Assembly: GCA_947166385.1 (NCBI GenBank)
Contig: CAMVEB010000001.1
Coordinates: forward strand, 292,649-356,648
Length of the DNA: 64,000 bases
Origin: an uncultured Clostridia bacterium
GTDB taxonomy: Bacteria; Bacillota; Clostridia; Christensenellales; Aristaeellaceae
Direction: 5' to 3'
The position numbers and the translations under genes are program-made. Below are positions 8,575 through 17,980 of the stretch, piece by piece (the first letter of the stretch is position 1; each line of letters opens with the position of its first letter). The notes below the pieces were generated by a model. That model made no database searches and had not been told where the DNA came from. It saw only the letters and a program-made list of their open reading frames with translations.

Positions 8575-10487
8575 GGTTCCATCCTCCAATTCTCAAACGG
8601 TCCCGGCAGGACCGCTGTCCGTTCCTCTCCCGGCAGATCCGGATCCGCGGTGACCTTCTGTACTTCCGCCGGGTCCTGGATCAGATTCAGGCGTTCCAGA
8701 TCCCTGCGGAACCCGAAAGGCGCGTCCGCCGCTTTCCGGAAAGTTGCCTCTCCTGTTTCCTCATCCATTTCGATATCAAACCATCCGTTCTGTCCTTCCC
8801 GGTCAAAGCCCAGGAATTCCTTCCAGGACGGCAGATCCAGGCAGACTTCCGGCTCCGGATACATCACGCGCAGATAGCCTCCCCGCATGCGCACATACAG
8901 ATTGCCTTCCGCGGTATTGTCCCGCGTCGGAAAATCGATGGCGGCCTCCCCGCAGTCATAGAAAATATTGTTGATGATTTTCGCGTCCCGGGAGGTTCCG
9001 CCCCGGTGCGTCCCGTGCATCCGGAAGGGCACCGGCTTGAGGTAATACCCGCTGTGGCGGCATTTCCCGATCAGGTTGTGTGATACATGCAGCCGGTCTG
9101 TTCCCTCGCCGTAGACACCGTACCCGTTGACCGTGTCGTTCTCCCGCAGCTTGTACCATCCGGAAGAGCCCGGCTCCTGCGGCACCTTGCCCGGATCGAA
9201 CCGTCCTTCCACGTTCCAGATGATGTTGTGGTCGATCAGGTTGATGCCGTCCCGGGTGCATTCGATGAAAATCGCTTCCCGCTGCTCAATCCCGTCCAGG
9301 AACAGGTTCCCGGTAATCCGGTTGTTCTCGTTTCCGCAGTCCAGCCACAGATGATCCGCCCGGAATGTCTTCCGGAAAACATTGTTCCGGATCAGTCCGT
9401 TGACGCTGTTGTGCAGCTTGATTGCGCCGGCTTCCCAGCTCAGCTCCATCTTCTGCCATCCAGTGCCTTCGATTAGGTTGCCCTCAATCAGCATCCGCTC
9501 CGCGAACATTCCAGCGATCCCGCAGACGCCCGCGTCCCGGATCCGGCAGTTCCGGATCACGCTGTATCCGATGATCTCCTCCGGTGTATGGGTATGATGC
9601 CAGCATTCGTGCCCCACATCGATGGCCACCCCGTTGGACCAGTTGACCTCGCAGTCTTCAATGACCCAGTGGTGTCCCCGGTACGCGGAAATCGCGCCGC
9701 GCTGGGGCACCGGCGCGCCGGTCGCGGCATGCTCGCAGATCAGGCCTTTCACGCGGATATAGGAAAGGAAGGGCTTTCTCGGCGCGAAGCATTGCTCTCG
9801 CACCGTCACCTCGATCCGGTGATCCTTTGGATCCGCGTCGCCAGCCAGGCGGAAATGCACCTTCTGTCCGTTTGCTTCCACCCAGTAGGTGTTTTCCCTG
9901 TCCCCCATCTGGTTGTACAGCGCCACCTGCGTCAGCGGTTTCCCGTCGCAGAACACACAGCCCCGCCGGTTCAGATAGGTGGTCATGTCCGTCTTGTCGT
10001 ATTCGATAAAAAGCCTGTCGTGCAGGATGTTCACCGCGCAGAACGGATTGTATCCGCGGAACAGATCCGGATCCAGATCATATTCCCAGATGCGGAGATC
10101 CTCCGGCTGCGGTACACCCCACCCCCGGTGGATCATCCACCCCTCGCTCGGGATGAAGTCCGTCACCTCCTCCGAGGCGCGGATCACCACCGGTCCGTCC
10201 CCGTAGGCTTCATATGATACCGGATGCTCCGGCCCAGTTCCGCCGGCACCGGGGCTCACGCATTCCCGGTAGATCCCGGCATGGATCCGGACGCGGGTTC
10301 CCGGACCCGCTTCAGAGGCAGCGCGGCTGATTGTCCGGAAAGGCTTTCCCTCGCTGCCGTCGTTATCATCTGACGCAGCCGGATCAGAGCCGTTGACAAA
10401 CAATTCATGTTCCCACACGGGATCTTTCTCCCAGAACTCAAAGGATCTGCCGTCCGGCAGGAGCGCTGATAGATCTTTCTGCGTCAT
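8568..10487 (-). CDS. Right-handed parallel beta-helix protein, putative polysaccharide lyase/hydrolase
   Basis: 639 residues. The N-terminus has the DUF1565-like entry to a beta-helix (GSEGKPFRTISRA, IHAGIYRE). Then come many rungs of the GNLI..N.I / NNVFRKT / NNIFYDCG type to about residue 550. There is no signal peptide, which is unusual for this fold and suggests action on sugars already imported. The ribosome site AAAGGAG lies 7 nt before ATG 10487. It follows the sugar-binding protein gene after an intercistronic terminator and is coupled to the esterase downstream. Substrate unknown; pectin or alpha-galactoside-like polymers are possible. Confidence 0.8.
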   Translation of the reverse strand: MTQKDLSALLPDGRSFEFWEKDPVWEHELFVNGSDPAASDDNDGSEGKPFRTISRAASEAGPGTRVRIHAGIYRECVSPGAGGTGPEHPVSYEAYGDGPVVIRASEEVTDFIPSEGWMIHRGWGVPQPEDLRIWEYDLDPDLFRGYNPFCAVNILHDRLFIEYDKTDMTTYLNRRGCVFCDGKPLTQVALYNQMGDRENTYWVEANGQKVHFRLAGDADPKDHRIEVTVREQCFAPRKPFLSYIRVKGLICEHAATGAPVPQRGAISAYRGHHWVIEDCEVNWSNGVAIDVGHECWHHTHTPEEIIGYSVIRNCRIRDAGVCGIAGMFAERMLIEGNLIEGTGWQKMELSWEAGAIKLHNSVNGLIRNNVFRKTFRADHLWLDCGNENNRITGNLFLDGIEQREAIFIECTRDGINLIDHNIIWNVEGRFDPGKVPQEPGSSGWYKLRENDTVNGYGVYGEGTDRLHVSHNLIGKCRHSGYYLKPVPFRMHGTHRGGTSRDAKIINNIFYDCGEAAIDFPTRDNTAEGNLYVRMRGGYLRVMYPEPEVCLDLPSWKEFLGFDREGQNGWFDIEMDEETGEATFRKAADAPFGFRRDLERLNLIQDPAEVQKVTADPDLPGEERTAVLPGPFENWRMEPC

Positions 10488-10516
10488 CGGATAACTCTCC
10501 TTTATGCTGTTGAAAA

Positions 10517-10540
10517 GGGGCGCTCCGTGAGGAGCGCCCC
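10517..10540 (-). terminator. Intercistronic terminator/attenuator after the binding-protein gene
   Basis: Perfect 10-bp stem (GGGGCGCTCC / GGAGCGCCCC) with a 4-nt loop, followed on the minus strand by TTTT. It lies between the solute-binding gene and the beta-helix gene. It would let the binding protein be made in excess over the enzymes, a usual arrangement in sugar ABC operons. Confidence 0.8.
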
Positions 10541-10576
10541 CGGAAGGGTTACAGATATATGTCTGACAGAGTCAGA

Positions 10577-12262
10577 TTACTGCGCGGCAGCAGCGGCAGC
10601 TGCTTTGGCATCGACTTCAACCTGCCATACGCCGCAGTCATACTCATACAGCTCTTTGTAGCCGAAACCATCCATCTTTTCGACCATTTCGTCCCACAGG
10701 GCGTCAAACTCCGCCTCATCCTTGGCGAAGATCATCTTCCAGGTGTAGGAGCACAGCTGCTTGTTCACATCTTCACGCTTGGTCTGGATGTCCAGGCTGT
10801 CTTCCGGCGGAGCAAATCCGACAGAGGGGCTGGGCGTCAGCATACCGTTCGCGAGCATATACTCAACGGGAGTCGTTGCACCGAACTTCTCCTGCCAGCC
10901 GGCCTTGGTCTTGTCGTTCTCTCTCTCCCATGCCTGATAGGACTTCCAGAACTTGAAGGGGAAGCGCTCGCCGTTGTCGGGGTTCACGCAGATGGAAGAA
11001 CCGATCCACTGGTTGATCGCGTTGTTGCCATCGCTGTATCCGCCGCCGCCGTATTCTTCCGGAACTTCCAGGTTCAGAGCCAGGGCGTCGTCCCGCAGCA
11101 GGGTGAAGGTGCCGTCTTCATTCTTGGAGTAGTTCAGGCCTTCAAGACCGACATGCTGGAAGGTCATGCCTTCGGGGCTGGCATACCAGTCGAGGAACTT
11201 CAGGATCAGGTCATACTTGTCGCCTTCGACCTTGGAGCCAACGGCCCAGACGCGGTCAGCGCCGAAGTAACGGTCAGCGTCAGCATAGAAGTTCATGTCA
11301 GCAACGGGGATGAAGATGAAGGTGGAGCCTTCCGCCTTGTATTCAGCGGTGTTGGAGAAACCAACCTGCCAGCTGTACCACAGCAGGTCCACCTGACGGG
11401 CGGACAGCTTCGCGGCCACAGCGTTCCAGTCCTGCTCGCCGGATTCCGGATCAACCAGGCCCATCTGATTCGCTTTGAAGAGGAACTTGGCGATCTTGTA
11501 GTAGGCGTTGTCCTTGTTGTAGATCTCAGAGAAGGTTCCGTCGGGCTTCAGGATCGCGGAACCCTTGATCTTTTCGTTGTACCAGGTGGTCAGCTGAACC
11601 ACGTTGGCGATACCGATCATGTTGTCATTGCCGTCCCAGTCAGCCCAGAGGGAGAAGGGATAAGCTTTCGCGTCGCCTTCGGTGGGATGGATCTCATGGA
11701 TCTTGGCCAGCACATCCAGCAGGCCGTCCAGGTCCTTGATCTCGGGAGCGCCGACAGCCTGATACAGATCCCAGCGCAGCTGCGGGCTGGAATAGATCAC
11801 GTCATCGGTCAGGGTGGAGGGAGAAGTATCGGTCATCTCGGCGGGGATGCCGTAGTACTTTCCATCTTCACCGGTCAGTTCCTTGTTGTAAACATCGATC
11901 TGATTCTTGAACCGCATGAGGTTCTCACAGTTGGCGATCTCATCAATGGGCCGGATGAGGCCTTCAGCGATCAGCGTATTGACCTTGCTCTTGTCGACGA
12001 TCACGATATCGCCCAGATCACCGTCCATGGCGCGGGTCGTATAGACTTCGTTGCCGACGACCTGAGGAGCAATGATGTTCAGTTCAATGTTGAACCGATC
12101 CTTCACAACCTTGGCAAACCAGCCGGACTGGGTGCCTTGATAGTTCGCAGCCTCATCGTAGAACGTGATGACGATAGGTTCCTCGCCTTCCGCCATCGCG
12201 CTGACGGATACCAGGCTCAGGAGCATGGCGATCGTCAGCAGAACAGACAGTAACCGTTTCAT
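10577..12262 (-). CDS. Extracellular solute-binding protein of a carbohydrate ABC importer (LplA-like)
   Basis: 561 residues, the long form typical of LplA/YtcQ-type binding proteins. It has a signal peptide (about 1-24) ending in SAMA. No Cys follows, so it is not an evident lipoprotein, unusual for a Gram-positive-type receptor; it may stay attached in another way or be released. The body has alternating domains of the SBP_bac_1 type. It is encoded after the two permeases and captures the oligosaccharide. No ATPase is encoded here; such importers commonly borrow a shared MsmX-type ATPase. Confidence 0.9.
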   Translation of the reverse strand: MKRLLSVLLTIAMLLSLVSVSAMAEGEEPIVITFYDEAANYQGTQSGWFAKVVKDRFNIELNIIAPQVVGNEVYTTRAMDGDLGDIVIVDKSKVNTLIAEGLIRPIDEIANCENLMRFKNQIDVYNKELTGEDGKYYGIPAEMTDTSPSTLTDDVIYSSPQLRWDLYQAVGAPEIKDLDGLLDVLAKIHEIHPTEGDAKAYPFSLWADWDGNDNMIGIANVVQLTTWYNEKIKGSAILKPDGTFSEIYNKDNAYYKIAKFLFKANQMGLVDPESGEQDWNAVAAKLSARQVDLLWYSWQVGFSNTAEYKAEGSTFIFIPVADMNFYADADRYFGADRVWAVGSKVEGDKYDLILKFLDWYASPEGMTFQHVGLEGLNYSKNEDGTFTLLRDDALALNLEVPEEYGGGGYSDGNNAINQWIGSSICVNPDNGERFPFKFWKSYQAWERENDKTKAGWQEKFGATTPVEYMLANGMLTPSPSVGFAPPEDSLDIQTKREDVNKQLCSYTWKMIFAKDEAEFDALWDEMVEKMDGFGYKELYEYDCGVWQVEVDAKAAAAAAAQ

Positions 12263-12312
12263 GTAGTGTACCCTCCTTTTTTTTATAATAAAGGCTCTCT
12301 TGCCTTTATTTC

Positions 12313-13275
12313 TCAGCCTTTCACGGCGCCGATCATAATGCCCTTGGTAAAGAACCGCTGGAAGAACGGGTAGATCATCATGACGGGAAGCACGACAACG
12401 ACCGTGACCGTCATGCGAATGGAGGTCGCGGTAGCGGCCTGCGCCAGAATCGCCGCCGCTGCGGACGAACTGGTGCTGCTGTTCACCAGCGCCTTCAGAC
12501 TGCTGGCCCTGTTGATGTACTGATACAGCTGGAACTGCAGGGTGAACAGCTTCTCATCCGTCATCAGCAGAAGCGTATCCTGGAAAGAGTTCCAGTGCGC
12601 AACCGCTGCAAAGATCGCAATGGTGGCGAGGATCGGCTTGATGACCGGCAGCATAATCTGCCAGAATACCCGCATCGTCCCGGCTCCGTCGATTTCCGCC
12701 GCCTCCTGGAGTTCTTTCGGAACACTTTCGCAATACGTCTTGCACAGAATGATATAGAACGGCTGAACGACCATCGGGAAGATATATCCCCAGAAATTGT
12801 TGGTCAGCCCCAGCAGTCTCATCGTCAGGTACCACGGAATGACCCCGGCATTGAAATACATCGTTGCGACGACAAACCGATACCAGAATTTCCGTTTCCA
12901 GAGCGTTTCCCGTGTGAACATATATCCCAGGAACGCCGCCACAATCACAATCAGGACTGTACCGATCACCGTTCTCATGACGGAGATATAGGCAGCATTG
13001 GACAGCCCGGGAATATTGGCAAGGTTCTTGTAGTTTGTGAAATGGATCTCCATCGGATAAAAGATCACCTTGCCGCTGTCGCTCAGGTTGTTCGCGCTGA
13101 TGGAGTTGATAATGATATAGTAGAAGGGGTAAACGCACACGAACGCAAAGAACGCATAGACAACATAGGTAATGAAACTGATTACATAGTCACCTGCTGT
13201 GCGTTGGATCTTCTTGGCATGTTTGTTGTTCTTCCCCATGGATTTGTCTGTCGCCGCATAAGCTTTTTCAGTCAC
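12313..13275 (-). CDS. Carbohydrate ABC transporter permease (YtcP/LplC type)
   Basis: 320 residues with six predicted membrane helices and the binding-protein-dependent permease EAA loop ELQEAAEIDGAGTMRVFWQI, which docks the ATPase. A charged, Lys-rich cytoplasmic N-terminus precedes helix 1. It pairs with the permease encoded just upstream (13312-14220), 36 bp apart, to form the channel. Confidence 0.92.
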   Translation of the reverse strand: MTEKAYAATDKSMGKNNKHAKKIQRTAGDYVISFITYVVYAFFAFVCVYPFYYIIINSISANNLSDSGKVIFYPMEIHFTNYKNLANIPGLSNAAYISVMRTVIGTVLIVIVAAFLGYMFTRETLWKRKFWYRFVVATMYFNAGVIPWYLTMRLLGLTNNFWGYIFPMVVQPFYIILCKTYCESVPKELQEAAEIDGAGTMRVFWQIMLPVIKPILATIAIFAAVAHWNSFQDTLLLMTDEKLFTLQFQLYQYINRASSLKALVNSSTSSSAAAAILAQAATATSIRMTVTVVVVLPVMMIYPFFQRFFTKGIMIGAVKG

Positions 13276-13311
13276 GCCGTTTCCCCCCTTTCTGTTTTCT
13301 TTCCGTTCGGA

Positions 13312-14220
13312 TCAGATAAAGGACTCTCCGCGGATCAGTTTGGAGGCAGTGTTTGCCCCGGTCAGCAGGAAAATGCTGACAATACTCTTGAGGATGCTGA
13401 TCGCGGTGGCTAACGGATAATTGCCGCGTCCTGCCGTAGCGTAGTTATACACATACAGATCCAACACTTCGATCCAATCCCGGTTGAAATCGTTCTGGAA
13501 CACATAGTACTGCTCCATGCCGTTGGACAGGAAACTGGCGATATTCAGCATCACGATGACAAAATATGTCGGCAGGATGCAGGGAATGATGATATGCCAG
13601 ATGACTTTCATCCGGGTCGCTCCGTCGACCTTGGCCGCTTCAATCATCTGCTCGTCAATGCCCGCGATAGCCGCCAGGTACATAATCGCGGCCCATCCGG
13701 CATTCTTCCATGTCAGCCACAGCCACATCCGGAACCACACATGATCCGAGGATTTCAGGAAAGAAATCGGTTCTGTAATCACGCCCAGATCCTGAAGCAC
13801 CTTGTTCACCGCACCGTTGGAGCCGAACACATGGAAAGCGATGGAGAACACCAGAACCCAGGAAATAAAATTGGGCAGAGTTGTCGCTGTCTGAACAAAT
13901 TTGCGGTAGGGTTTGCTTTTGATTTCATTAAGAAATACCGCGAAAATCATCGGGAACCAGCTGAACAGCAAAGAGATACCGCTCATGGCCAGCGTGTTCC
14001 GCATGACACGGATGACATCTGCCGTCTTCACCGGATTGGAGAAAAGGCTGATGAACCACTTGAATCCAACGTATGTTTCACTGCTGATCGGCTTCGGCGG
14101 AACAAAGTCATGGAAAGCATACACCCAGCCATACAGCGGGAAATAGGAAAAAACACCGACCAGCAGGATAAATGGCAGGATATAAAGAAACTCGATGTAA
14201 GATCTCTTCTTCTTGCTCAT
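13312..14220 (-). CDS. Carbohydrate ABC transporter permease (LplB type)
   Basis: 302 residues with six predicted membrane helices and the EAA loop IEAAKVDGATRMKVIWHI. First gene of the sugar operon, about 90 nt downstream of the promoter at 14312-14340. Partner of the YtcP-type permease that follows. Confidence 0.92.
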   Translation of the reverse strand: MSKKKRSYIEFLYILPFILLVGVFSYFPLYGWVYAFHDFVPPKPISSETYVGFKWFISLFSNPVKTADVIRVMRNTLAMSGISLLFSWFPMIFAVFLNEIKSKPYRKFVQTATTLPNFISWVLVFSIAFHVFGSNGAVNKVLQDLGVITEPISFLKSSDHVWFRMWLWLTWKNAGWAAIMYLAAIAGIDEQMIEAAKVDGATRMKVIWHIIIPCILPTYFVIVMLNIASFLSNGMEQYYVFQNDFNRDWIEVLDLYVYNYATAGRGNYPLATAISILKSIVSIFLLTGANTASKLIRGESFI

Positions 14221-14311
14221 CTGCTCACATCCTTCATGATCCGCTTACCGGAAGTCTCATCGCTTGATTAACTCAGGTGCTCAGTTTTTGCTCTCTCCAT
14301 GTACAAATCTA

Positions 14312-14340
14312 TTTATAGCAGGATATGACAGCGCTTACAA
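14312..14340 (-). promoter_or_regulatory. Sigma-A promoter of the sugar ABC operon
   Basis: TTGTAA (14340-14335), a 17-nt spacer and TATAAA (14317-14312) on the minus strand. It is covered by a cre box and faces the divergent AraC-type regulator gene, so both activation and catabolite repression are plausible. Confidence 0.75.
14326..14339 (-). promoter_or_regulatory. CcpA cre site
   Basis: TGTAAGCGCTGTCA matches the cre consensus TGWAANCGNTNWCA at every position. It overlaps the -35 box and spacer of the sugar operon promoter, a position where CcpA represses. Confidence 0.75.
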
Positions 14341-14496
14341 TACATTTTTCGTAAAAACATGGGACAAAAATATCTTTCTTTATACGCCGAACTGTTTCAT
14401 TTTTGTATTTTATGGTTTATAATCTGTCAGAACATCCTTTTTTTCGATCCGGAACGGACAAAAATCTCCGGACCAGAATCTTTCGGGAGGTCTTCC

Positions 14497-15306
14497 ATGA
14501 GTACCTTCTATGAATCGCGGGAAGAAAAGCTCTTCATCGGCGAAATGACGCATTATCCTTTCCCGCTCCATGTCCATGAAGTCGCGGAGATCATTGTTCT
14601 CCTTTCCGGCCGTGTCCGCGTCGCCATCGATGGGATTGATTACCGGCTTTCCCCGGGGGATATCGCGGTGATCTTCCCCCTGACGCCCCACAGCTATGAG
14701 GAGGTCAGCGGGGACATCGGCGGGCTTGCCGCGATCTTTCCGACGGATATCATCCCGGAGTATTCCGGCACCTTCCATGGTCTCGCTCCGGAAACACCGA
14801 TCCTTCGGGCCGCCGAGATCAGTCCGGACACCCGGCAGGCGGTGCTCCGTCTCCATGAACTGAACATGGAGGAAAACCTCCCCCTCTGTATCGCCTATCT
14901 TCATGTACTCCTGGCCGGCACGCTGCACCGCCTCTCCTACCACCCGGTCTACGATTACAGCGACCGCGGCCTTGGGCATCGCATCATGCATTATATTTCC
15001 GAGCACGCCTGTGAAGAGATCACCCTTGAGTCCGCAGCCCATGCCCTGGGGATCAGCGCCTCTCATCTTTCCCATTTCTTTGCGGAAAAGCTTCATGTCA
15101 GTTTTCGCCAGTACATCAATTCGATCCGGATTGCCCGCGCCCGCCTGCTCATGCGGGATCCCGGCCTGACGTTAACCGCCGTCTGCGATGCCTGCGGCTA
15201 TTCCAACATGCGCACTTTCCGCCGGGCATTTGAAAAGGAAACCGGCTGTCTTCCCTCCGAGCACATGCAGGCGCTCCGCAGGCGAATCCTATCCTCGCCG
15301 GAATAA
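14497..15306 (+). CDS. AraC-family transcriptional regulator with cupin sensor
   Basis: 269 residues. N-terminal AraC-type cupin (HVHEVAEIIVLLSG ... LSPGDIAVIFPLTPHSYE, about 25-75). C-terminal double HTH (about 170-262) with the second-helix signature ACGYSNMRTFRRAFEKETG. Start 14497 is chosen because GGGAGG lies 6 nt upstream; a longer frame lacks a ribosome site. It is divergent from the sugar importer operon and is the likely local sugar-responsive activator. A TATAAT at 14418-14423 may be its own -10 box. Confidence 0.9.
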   Translation: MSTFYESREEKLFIGEMTHYPFPLHVHEVAEIIVLLSGRVRVAIDGIDYRLSPGDIAVIFPLTPHSYEEVSGDIGGLAAIFPTDIIPEYSGTFHGLAPETPILRAAEISPDTRQAVLRLHELNMEENLPLCIAYLHVLLAGTLHRLSYHPVYDYSDRGLGHRIMHYISEHACEEITLESAAHALGISASHLSHFFAEKLHVSFRQYINSIRIARARLLMRDPGLTLTAVCDACGYSNMRTFRRAFEKETGCLPSEHMQALRRRILSSPE

Positions 15307-15312
15307 AAGACA

Positions 15313-15356
15313 GCGGACTGCTTTTCATCCTGCTTTTTCGTTGAATAACAGTCCGG
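15313..15356. terminator. Weak hairpin between convergent genes
   Basis: CGGACTG and CAGTCCG pair across a long T-rich loop between the AraC-type gene and the convergent YdcF gene. Possible bidirectional terminator; weak. Confidence 0.35.
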
Positions 15357-15361
15357 AATGA

Positions 15362-16201
15362 TTAATCCCCGCCGGATGCCAGCGGCGGCAGTTCATGAAT
15401 ATCATAGGTCTCATAATAGATATCAAAAGCCGTTTCCACATCTCCGGACAGTTCAATCAGTGCGCCGGCCTGAAACATGGCGGACAGCGTTCCGCTGGGC
15501 GCATGCCAGGAAGCGTTGCTGACCACTTCGATCTCACTGTCCCGCAGAATCGCTTCCGCGCCGAACAGCAGGGTCCCCGTAGCAATATGGTAATCGCTGG
15601 AGACAATCGCGATCTGCTTGACCTGCGGATGCTGTTCCGCAAGGATGTTGAAAGTGTAGATGGCGTTCTGCGCCGTCGTCAGGGAATGATCCTCGACAAC
15701 CAGCCGGGAGGGATTCACCCCCTGGGCCTGCAGCCACTCCGCCATCCGGCCCGCCTCCGTGGCCGTGGGGTCGTCAGCGGCAGTGCCGCCGCCTGTGCAT
15801 ACAATGATGGCATTCGGATACTTCTCCGAGGCCGCCAGCATCACTTTCAGCCGCTCGATCAGTTCATCCCGCATCGTACCGTCCGGATTCAGCTGAAAGC
15901 CAAGCCCGATCAGGCACAGGGAATCATCTTCCGGCAGCCCGTCCGGAAGCGCTTCGTTGACCGGAACATTGGCTTCCCACAGATCCATGATACGCGTCCA
16001 TTTTTCGCCGAGAACCGGATCGAGAGACGCGAGCGCTGACAGTGCCTCCTGATCCCTTGTTCCGTTTGCCGCATACGACACCACGGCGCGCTCAATCTGG
16101 GACTGGGCCGCATCATGAGACGTTTCTTCCGCCAGTGCGGGAACCATCATCGTGAAAGCCATACACAGGACGAGCATAAACGCAATCATGTTGTTTTTCA
16201 T
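15362..16201 (-). CDS. Exported YdcF/DUF218-family protein
   Basis: 279 residues. A signal peptide (about 1-24, ending in VPALA) is followed by a helical region and the DUF218 fold: GLGFQLNPDG, IIVCTGGG, E..SLTTAQNA and IVSSDYH. YdcF-like proteins bind SAM or act in envelope polysaccharide metabolism; the reaction here is unknown. Start 16201 has GGGGAG about 10 nt upstream. It is 19 bp downstream of the deleted phosphatase gene and may share its transcript. Confidence 0.8.
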   Translation of the reverse strand: MKNNMIAFMLVLCMAFTMMVPALAEETSHDAAQSQIERAVVSYAANGTRDQEALSALASLDPVLGEKWTRIMDLWEANVPVNEALPDGLPEDDSLCLIGLGFQLNPDGTMRDELIERLKVMLAASEKYPNAIIVCTGGGTAADDPTATEAGRMAEWLQAQGVNPSRLVVEDHSLTTAQNAIYTFNILAEQHPQVKQIAIVSSDYHIATGTLLFGAEAILRDSEIEVVSNASWHAPSGTLSAMFQAGALIELSGDVETAFDIYYETYDIHELPPLASGGD

Positions 16202-16220
16202 TTTCGGACACTCCCCTTTT

Positions 16221-16829
16221 TCAGGCTGCGTCTTCCAGCGCGTAGGCGGTTTCCAGTTCATCCAGCACGCTGACAGAGCGATCAAACAGGCTGAACAGAT
16301 CCGCTTCGGCGATCAGTCCGTCCCCGTTGGTCTCCACCCCTTCAAAGCTCAGGGTATATTTCATGGGCGGATTGTCCAGCGTCAGCATTTCGGCACTGCG
16401 GATCTGCTCGGTGCTGCGATAGACCAGGCTGACACGATACCATGCCTGCCCTTCCTGATCGCGCAGGCGTTCAAACATCAGTTTCACGCCGATGGGCGTC
16501 TTGGTCTCAATGCTGTCCGGCAGCGCGTCGAGCTTCGCGCCCAGCGCGGTAAGCGTGCCGAGAACAGTGACGTCGTGGGCGCAGAAGCCGCCCTTCAGGA
16601 TCAGCTCGCTGGAATTGGCGGACCACTGAATCCATGAATGGGGCGTCAGTTCGCTGGGAACAGAGCCGTTGCTGGACAGGGGGGCGCGCAGGTTGTGCCG
16701 GCTCAGGATCACCACCTGCTCCAGCGTGTAAGAATCATCGGCAGCCTTGTCATCCACGTTCTCCGCAAACGACACGGTTCCGAAAACCATCAGAAGAGCC
16801 ATCATCAGGGAAAGGAGTTTCTTCATCAT
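16221..16829 (-). pseudogene. Histidine-type acid phosphatase with an in-frame internal deletion
   Basis: 202 residues. The N-terminus has a signal peptide and the phosphohistidine motif LSRHNLRAP (a variant RHG.RxP). After ELILKGG the chain jumps straight to FCAHDVTVLGTLTALGA, which contains the HD proton-donor motif that normally lies about 200 residues further on. It then runs to a normal-looking C-terminus. Family members of the phytase/glucose-1-phosphatase type are about 400 residues, so the middle (including the helical cap) appears to be lost in frame. Both catalytic motifs remain, but a functional fold is unlikely. Confidence 0.65.
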
Positions 16830-16864
16830 TGTTACACTCCATTCTTGTTCTTTTGCGCCGCCGA

Positions 16865-17487
16865 TCAGGCAAACTGGCTGTTGTAAAGCGCCGCGTACTT
16901 CCCGTTCAGCGCCATCAGGTTCTCGTGGTTGCCGACTTCCTTGATATCGCCGTTTTCCATATACAGGATGGCATGCGCGTCCCGGATCGTCGACAGACGG
17001 TGCGCGATGACGAAACTGGTGCGGCCGCTGAGCAGGGTTGCCATGGCGTCTTGGATGGTCTGTTCGGTATGGGCGTCGACGTTGCTGGTCGCTTCGTCCA
17101 GGATCATGATCTCCGGATCCGCGATAATCGCCCGTGCGATCGTGAGCAGCTGCCGCTGGCCCTGGGAGATGTTCTCCGCGCCCTGCGAAGATCCGCGGAG
17201 AACTTGGTCGTAATCGAAGCAGAAATGCGCGCCCCCAAAATGCTCATCACGCAGGCCAGCACCGTCAGCCCGATCATAATCAGGGCCAGCGTGATCAGCA
17301 GGCTCGTATTGCTGTTGCTCACGCCGTCGTTGATCATCGTGCTGACCAGCGTCGGAATCATCATCTGTGCCACGCATGAAATCAGCACGAACACTACGAC
17401 GGCGATCAATTGTTTGGGCCGGAGTTTGATCCTGGAAAAGATTTCAAGCATGCCCCCATGGCCTCCTGTCTGATAGCTTATATGCAA
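16865..17487 (-). pseudogene. ABC exporter (MdlB/MsbA type) with large internal deletion and frameshift
   Basis: The first frame (17487 down to about 17185) encodes an N-terminal exporter segment with two membrane helices and the family-typical [10 protein letters not shown]. In another frame, 17180 to 16865 encodes the end of the nucleotide-binding domain: [20 protein letters not shown] (signature), [12 protein letters not shown] (Walker B) and [10 protein letters not shown] (switch His). Walker A and most of the membrane domain are absent. Full-length members have about 580 residues, so roughly 380 codons are missing and the join is out of frame. Not functional. It lies directly beside the deleted phosphatase. 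Confidence 0.8.
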
Positions 17488-17591
17488 TTTTTTATGATAT
17501 CACAGCAGCTGAGAAAAACAAAGACTCTTTTCTGATCTTTTCCACTTTTTACAAGCAGCGTCCATCAGGCTGCCCTTTCCCGGCGCGCGCG

Positions 17592-17620
17592 TTGACGAAG
17601 CGAACAGGATTCTGTAAAAT
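17592..17620 (+). promoter_or_regulatory. Sigma-A promoter before the RecQ remnant
   Basis: TTGACG (17592-17597), a 17-nt spacer and TAAAAT (17615-17620). It appears to be the surviving promoter of the broken helicase gene. Confidence 0.55.
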
Positions 17621-17709
17621 AAAATAGGATGGAAAAAAACCGGCAGGGATGGTTCTGTCATGATTGTGTTGTTATGAACTGTCCTGCTTATCTGAAAGAA
17701 TTCTGCGAT

Positions 17710-17905
17710 ATGGATACGAGAACAGAAGCAAAAGAAATCCTGACAAAGGTCTATGGACATCATGCATACCATCCCGGTCAGCAGTCACTTGTGGAAGGGC
17801 TTCTGAACAACGTGGAGGAATCACACGTCAAAGAGATATCCGGAGATTCATAAAAGAACCCAGGGGGCCATCCAAAGCCGTCTGAAGGAACTGGAACGAA
17901 CCTGA
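17710..17905 (+). pseudogene. RecQ helicase remnant (N-terminus, then out-of-frame tail)
   Basis: The frame from 17710 reads EAKEILTKVYGHHAYHPGQQ followed by SLVEGLLNN, which fits the RecQ N-terminal motif 0 (FGY..FRPGQ). It ends at 17853 before any ATPase motif. In a different frame, about 17834-17905 reads KRYPEIHKRTQGAIQSRLKE then ends LERT, resembling the small helix-turn-helix tails found at the end of some RecQ or helicase-like proteins. The simplest reading is a gene whose whole middle was deleted out of frame. The N-terminal match is fair; the tail assignment is tentative. The frame could also start at 17629. Confidence 0.5.
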
Positions 17906-17980
17906 TATGATTCTGTCGGCTAAAACACTGGAGTAAAGGCCATAATCTTCAGGCTTCTCTTTCCCTGTGAGAAAAAACTG

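Noticed and set aside
10559..12253. Large plus-strand frame opposite the solute-binding gene
   Set aside because: It is an antisense shadow caused by codon bias; the minus strand encodes a clear binding protein with a signal peptide.
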